DNA of 64,000 bases from Streptomyces sp. NBC_00704 (GTDB taxonomy: Bacteria; Actinomycetota; Actinomycetes; Streptomycetales; Streptomycetaceae), in the NCBI RefSeq assembly GCF_036226605.1, contig NZ_CP109000.1:4274501-4338500 (forward strand), in the 5' to 3' direction. The translations under genes and the position numbers were made by a program. Below are positions 58,525 through 64,000 of the stretch, piece after piece; position 1 is the stretch's first letter; each line of letters opens with the position of its first letter. The notes under the pieces were generated by a model that had not been told where the DNA came from, searched no databases, and saw only the letters and a program-made list of their open reading frames with translations.

Positions 58525-59784
58525 GTGCTCTACGGGATCGCCGCCGCCGCCATCGCCCTGTTCCTCTCCGCCGCCCTCGCCGCGCTGCTGCGCGTGCCCG
58601 CTCTGCGCCTCGGACTGCTCGACCGGCGGCAGCGCCAGCGGCGTGTGCCGCTGTTCGGGGGCGCCGCCGTCGTCCTCGCCACCTGTCTCGTCGCCCTCGC
58701 CGGCGACCGGACGGGCATCGCCCCGCTGGGGGACGGGATCGGGGCGCTGCTCGCCGCGGGGGGCGCCGTCGCCGCGCTCGGCCTGATCGCCGACGTGTGG
58801 CGGCTCAACGTCCGCTTCCTCGTGGTCGGCACCGCGGTCGCCGCCGCCTTCGTCGTGCCCTACGGGGACACGGGGCTGCTCCCGGGGGCGCTGGCCGTCG
58901 GCTGGATCACCTTCGTCGCCCTCGGCTTCCGGGCGCTCGACCACGCCGACGGAGTGGCCGGGACCGTCGGCGTCGTCACCGCCTTCGGGGTCGCCGCGTG
59001 CGTCGCCGTCGAGGTCATGGACGGACTGGTCGTGCTGCTCAGCGTGTTCGCCGCCGCGTTGACCGGGTTCCTGATGCACAACTGGCCCCCCGCGCGCGTG
59101 GCCCTCGGCGCATGCGGCTCGCTCTTCTCCGGCTTCCTGCTCGCCGCGGCCGCCGTCTTCGCCCGCGCGGGACAGGATCCGGTCGTCGGCACGGCCGTGC
59201 TGTTCGCGCTCACCGCGGTGGCCGGGGCCGACGTCCTGCTGGTGCTGATCTCGCGGCGGCTGGCCCGACGGCCCCTGCTGCGCGGCGCGCCGGACCACCT
59301 CGCCCACCGGCTGCGCCGGCTCGGGCTCACCGCCCAGGGGGCGTCCGTCCTCCTGGGCGTCGCGGCCTTCGGCGCGGTGCTCGTCGGCGTGCTGGCGCAC
59401 GGCGGATGGCTGCACGCGCGCGCGGTGCTGTGGGTGGCCGGCGGGGTACTCGTCGTCGTGCTCGGGCTGCTGCGGGTCCCGGTGTACGGGCCTCCACGCG
59501 CGCGTGCGGGACGTCAGGGCGGCGGACGGGACGCGCGCGGGGGCCGGCGGGCCGCCCGCATGCCCCGTGCCCCTCGCGCGCGGGGGGCGTCGCAGGAGGA
59601 GCGGGCGGAGCGGGTGGAGCGGGCCGTGCCGCGTTCGGGGCCGCGGACGATGCGTCCGGCGCCCGTGTATGCGCCCCGGCGTCAACCCGAGGCCGTGCGG
59701 TCGTCCCCCGATTCCGAGGTGCGACGGGCCGGACGATCCCTATCACCGCAGGTCAACGCCTCCTTGCGTGTAAGGAACGGATAA
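58525..59784 (+). CDS. MraY/WecA-like polyprenyl-phosphate sugar transferase
   Basis: 419 residues. About ten membrane helices in the first 330 residues, with VPLFGGAAVVLATCLVAL, LIADVWRLNVRFLVV, FRALDHADGVAGTVGVVTAF (Asp-rich loop, the catalytic region of this family) and FLMHNWPPARVALGACGSLF (His/Asn motif). It would attach a sugar phosphate to undecaprenyl phosphate in wall or exopolysaccharide synthesis. The C-terminal 90 residues are Arg/Ala-rich and disordered. GTG 58525 lies close to a palindrome and a likely promoter; the message may be nearly leaderless. Confidence 0.85.
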   Translation: MLYGIAAAAIALFLSAALAALLRVPALRLGLLDRRQRQRRVPLFGGAAVVLATCLVALAGDRTGIAPLGDGIGALLAAGGAVAALGLIADVWRLNVRFLVVGTAVAAAFVVPYGDTGLLPGALAVGWITFVALGFRALDHADGVAGTVGVVTAFGVAACVAVEVMDGLVVLLSVFAAALTGFLMHNWPPARVALGACGSLFSGFLLAAAAVFARAGQDPVVGTAVLFALTAVAGADVLLVLISRRLARRPLLRGAPDHLAHRLRRLGLTAQGASVLLGVAAFGAVLVGVLAHGGWLHARAVLWVAGGVLVVVLGLLRVPVYGPPRARAGRQGGGRDARGGRRAARMPRAPRARGASQEERAERVERAVPRSGPRTMRPAPVYAPRRQPEAVRSSPDSEVRRAGRSLSPQVNASLRVRNG

Positions 59785-59786
59785 GA

Positions 59787-59859
59787 GTTGAGTGCGCCCG
59801 ACTCAGGTCTGTTGACCGCGGGGTGAGTGTCGTGCACACTTGAGTCCGTTCCACTCAAG
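59787..59859. promoter_or_regulatory. Two HAIR sites and promoter of the dnaK operon
   Basis: CTTGAGT-N7-ACTCAAG is present exactly at 59839-59859, and GTTGAGT-N7-ACTCAGG, two mismatches, at 59787-59807. HAIR is the binding site of the HspR repressor, whose gene ends this operon. TTGACC at 59812 and CACACT at 59835 (17-bp spacing) look like the promoter, overlapped by the second HAIR. Confidence 0.92.
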
Positions 59860-59879
59860 TCAGCTGGAGGAAGATCACC

Positions 59880-61726
<1,847 letters not shown>

Positions 61727-61730
<4 letters not shown>

Positions 61731-62398
61731 CGGAGGAGACCCCGGGCTTCGAGGAGAAGCCCGACGTCCCCTCCGGCGCCACCCCTGAAGACGCCGAGCC
61801 GAAGACCGCCCCCTCCGCCTCGGCGGACGGGGCGGCCCCGGCAGGGGACGAGAACCAGACAGCGGCTCTGGTGGCCCAGTTGGACCAGGCCCGCAAGGCG
61901 CTCGACGAGCGCACCGCGGACCTCCAGCGCCTCCAGGCCGAGTTCCAGAACTACCGCCGCCGGGTCGAGCGCGACCGGATCGCGGTCAAGGAGATCGCCG
62001 TCGCGAACCTCCTGACCGAACTCCTTCCCGTGCTCGACGACATCGGCCGCGCGCGGGAGCACGGCGAACTCGTCGGCGGCTTCAAGTCCGTCGCCGAGTC
62101 GCTGGAGACCGTCGCGGCGAAGATGGGCCTTCAGCAGTTCGGCAAGGAGGGCGAGCCCTTCGACCCGACGATCCACGAGGCCCTGATGCACAGCTACGCG
62201 CCGGACGTCACCGAGACGACGTGCGTGGCGATTCTGCAGCCGGGGTACCGGATCGGCGAACGCACCATCCGCCCCGCGCGGGTGGCCGTCGCCGAACCGC
62301 AGCCCGGCGCGCAGCCCGCGAAGGCCGACTCGGAAACGGGCGCGGCCTCCGCGGAGGCGGCGGACGACAAGGAGAGCGGTGGCCCGGACGAGGGCTGA
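61727..62398 (+). CDS. grpE: Nucleotide exchange factor GrpE
   Basis: 223 residues. Long helix (LVAQLDQARKALDERTADLQ, RLQAEFQNYRRRVERDRIAV) and C-terminal beta domain (PFDPTIHEALMHSYAPDVTE, VAILQPGYRIGERTIRPARV). Releases ADP from DnaK. The GTG overlaps the dnaK stop by 4 nt. Acidic disordered ends on both sides are usual in actinobacteria. Confidence 0.97.
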
Positions 62399-62455
62399 GC
62401 TCGAGACGGCCGGTGCGCCGGCCGTCATGACGACGCGAGAGGAGGGACGTCGGGG

Positions 62456-63634
62456 ATGAGCACCAAGGACTTCATCGAGAAGGACTTCTACAAGGTCCTC
62501 GGCGTCCCCAAGGACGCCACCGAGGCCGAGATCAAGAAGGCTTACCGGAAGCTCGCTCGCGAGTACCACCCGGACGCCAACAAGGGCAACGCCAAGGCGG
62601 AGGAGCGCTTCAAGGAGATCTCCGAGGCGAACGACGTCCTCGGCGACCCCAAGAAGCGCAAGGAGTACGACGAGGCACGCGCCCTCTTCGGCAACGGCGG
62701 CTTCCGCCCGGGCCCGGGCGCCGGCGGCTCCTTCAACTTCGACCTGGGTGACCTCTTCGGAGGCGGCGCCCCGGGCGGCGGCGGCGCCTCCGGCGGGTTC
62801 GGCGGCGGCATCGGGGACGTCTTCGGCGGCCTGTTCAACCGCGGCGGGACGGGCACCACCCGCACCCAGCCGCGGCGCGGCCAGGACATCGACACCGAGG
62901 TCACCCTGACCTTCACGGAGGCCATCGAGGGCGCCACGGTCCCGCTGCGGATGTCCTCGCAGTCCCCGTGCAAGGCCTGTTCGGGCACCGGCGACAAGAA
63001 CGGCACCCCGCGCGTGTGCCCGACCTGCGTCGGCACCGGCCAGGTCGCGCGCGGCTCGGGCGGCGGCTTCTCGCTGACCGACCCGTGCCCCGACTGCAAG
63101 GGCCGCGGCCTGATCGCCGAGCACCCGTGCCTGGACTGCAAGGGCAGCGGCCGCGCCAAGTCGTCCCGGACCATGCAGGTCCGCATCCCGGCGGGGGTCA
63201 CGGACGGCCAGCGCATCCGGCTGCGCGGCAAGGGCGCGCCGGGCGAGCGCGGCGGCCCCTCGGGCGATCTGTACGTCGTGGTCCACGTGGGCGCCCACCC
63301 GGTGTTCGGCCGCAAGGACGACAACCTGACGGTGACCGTGCCGGTGACGTTCACCGAGGCGGCCCTGGGCGGCGAGATCAGGGTTCCGACGCTCGGCGGA
63401 CCGTCGTTGACGCTGAAGCTGCCGCCCGGCACCCCCAACGGCCGTACCATGCGGGCGCGGGGCAAGGGCGCGGTCCGCAAGGACGGCACGCGCGGCGACC
63501 TTCTGGTCACCGTCGAGGTGAGTGTTCCGAAGGACCTGTCGGGGAAGGCTCGTGACGCGCTGGAGGCGTATCGCGAGGCGACCGTGGACGAGGATCCGCG
63601 GGCGGAGCTGTTCGAGGCCGCGAAGGGAGCATGA
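62456..63634 (+). CDS. dnaJ: Co-chaperone DnaJ (DnaJ1)
   Basis: 392 residues. J domain with HPD at 38-40 (YHPDANKG), a Gly-rich segment (82-135), four CxxCxGxG zinc motifs (CKACSGTG, CPTCVGTG, CPDCKGRG, CLDCKGSG) and the C-terminal substrate domains. Stimulates DnaK ATPase. ATG 62456, 57 bp after grpE. Confidence 0.97.
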   Translation: MSTKDFIEKDFYKVLGVPKDATEAEIKKAYRKLAREYHPDANKGNAKAEERFKEISEANDVLGDPKKRKEYDEARALFGNGGFRPGPGAGGSFNFDLGDLFGGGAPGGGGASGGFGGGIGDVFGGLFNRGGTGTTRTQPRRGQDIDTEVTLTFTEAIEGATVPLRMSSQSPCKACSGTGDKNGTPRVCPTCVGTGQVARGSGGGFSLTDPCPDCKGRGLIAEHPCLDCKGSGRAKSSRTMQVRIPAGVTDGQRIRLRGKGAPGERGGPSGDLYVVVHVGAHPVFGRKDDNLTVTVPVTFTEAALGGEIRVPTLGGPSLTLKLPPGTPNGRTMRARGKGAVRKDGTRGDLLVTVEVSVPKDLSGKARDALEAYREATVDEDPRAELFEAAKGA

Positions 63635-63636
63635 GA

Positions 63637-64000
63637 GTGATGGACGGCCGTCGACGTAACCCGTATGAACTGACCGAGGAAACCCCGGTCTACGTCATCT
63701 CGGTGGCGGCCCAGCTCTCCGGCCTGCACCCGCAGACGCTGCGCCAGTACGACCGTCTGGGCCTCGTCTCCCCCGACCGCACCCCCGGCCGGGGCCGGCG
63801 CTACTCGGCCCGCGACATCGAACTGCTGCGCACAGTGCAGCAGTTGTCGCAGGACGAGGGCATCAACCTGGCCGGCATCAAGCGGATCATCGAGCTGGAG
63901 AACCAGGTGGCCGCGCTCCAGGCCCGGGCGGCCGAGTTGCAGGCGGCGCTGGACGGCGCGGCGGCGGCCATGCGGCAACGCGAGGCCGCGGTGCACGCCT
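63637..64000 (+). CDS. hspR: Heat-shock repressor HspR (3' end outside window)
   Basis: MerR-family regulator, 121 residues visible: PVYVISVAAQLSGLHPQTLR, QYDRLGLVSPDRTPGRGRRY and a coiled coil ENQVAALQARAAELQ. It binds the HAIR sites upstream of dnaK. GTG 63637 has GGGAG 8 nt upstream; ATG 63631 (overlapping the dnaJ stop) and ATG 63640 are in frame too. Confidence 0.95.
   Translation, partial: MMDGRRRNPYELTEETPVYVISVAAQLSGLHPQTLRQYDRLGLVSPDRTPGRGRRYSARDIELLRTVQQLSQDEGINLAGIKRIIELENQVAALQARAAELQAALDGAAAAMRQREAAVHA

Overview
The window is about 70% GC, uses GTG and TTG starts freely, and carries a HAIR-controlled dnaK-grpE-dnaJ-hspR operon, a pSAM2-like integrative element and many secreted or membrane proteins. 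This points to the chromosome of a Streptomyces or a very close relative. No replication origin, rRNA gene or CRISPR array was seen. Start codons were chosen by reading the sequence. Family names come from recognising proteins, not from a database search.

Layout. 1-13.4 kb: a partial DEAD-box helicase, a cold-shock protein, a NodB-type polysaccharide deacetylase lipoprotein, a YihY/BrkB membrane protein, a SRPBCC protein, a secreted DUF11-like protein, a PAP2 membrane protein, a DUF4232-like exoprotein, an HTH-TM one-component sensor, and a Crp/Fnr regulator. 13.5-18.3 kb: a four-gene operon in which every junction overlaps by 4 nt. It encodes a class III nucleotidyl cyclase-like protein, a large P-loop-like protein with helical repeats, a tentative SPFH-like protein and a Pycsar-type (PycTM-like) membrane effector. 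The first two share a Gly/Asn/Gln motif that looks like a homotypic amyloid-signalling segment. The Crp-type regulator just upstream keeps its cyclic-nucleotide-binding Glu and Arg, and a GTG-N6-GNCAC palindrome lies between it and the cyclase. This is the best candidate for an undescribed (anti-phage or stress) signalling system.

18.4-34.3 kb: a VOC protein, a PucR-type regulator, a flotillin paired with a 1734-residue AAA ATPase, a SulP transporter, a serine hydrolase, a two-component system and a DUF3592-like membrane protein.

35.3-51.9 kb: an actinomycete integrative and conjugative element (AICE) in the 3' end of tRNA-Gly(CCC). It is bounded by a 47-bp direct repeat (36271-36317 and 51832-51878) and has the int-xis-rep-spd-tra(FtsK)-SCO3933-like-GntR backbone. 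Its left side is an array of att-like units at 35274, 36302, 38184 and 38768, with a weaker one at 40431. The units share spacing (a TGAC box at +39, paired 11-bp-spaced arms at about +120) and separate small cargo modules. Two of these cargo genes are frameshifted, including the antitoxin upstream of an intact VapC toxin.

52-64 kb: core genes follow: dCTP deaminase with a coupled phosphoribosyltransferase, a Yip1-like membrane protein, a large membrane Fe-S (heterodisulfide-reductase-like) oxidoreductase, a MraY/WecA-like transferase, and the DnaK chaperone operon, which runs off the right edge inside hspR.
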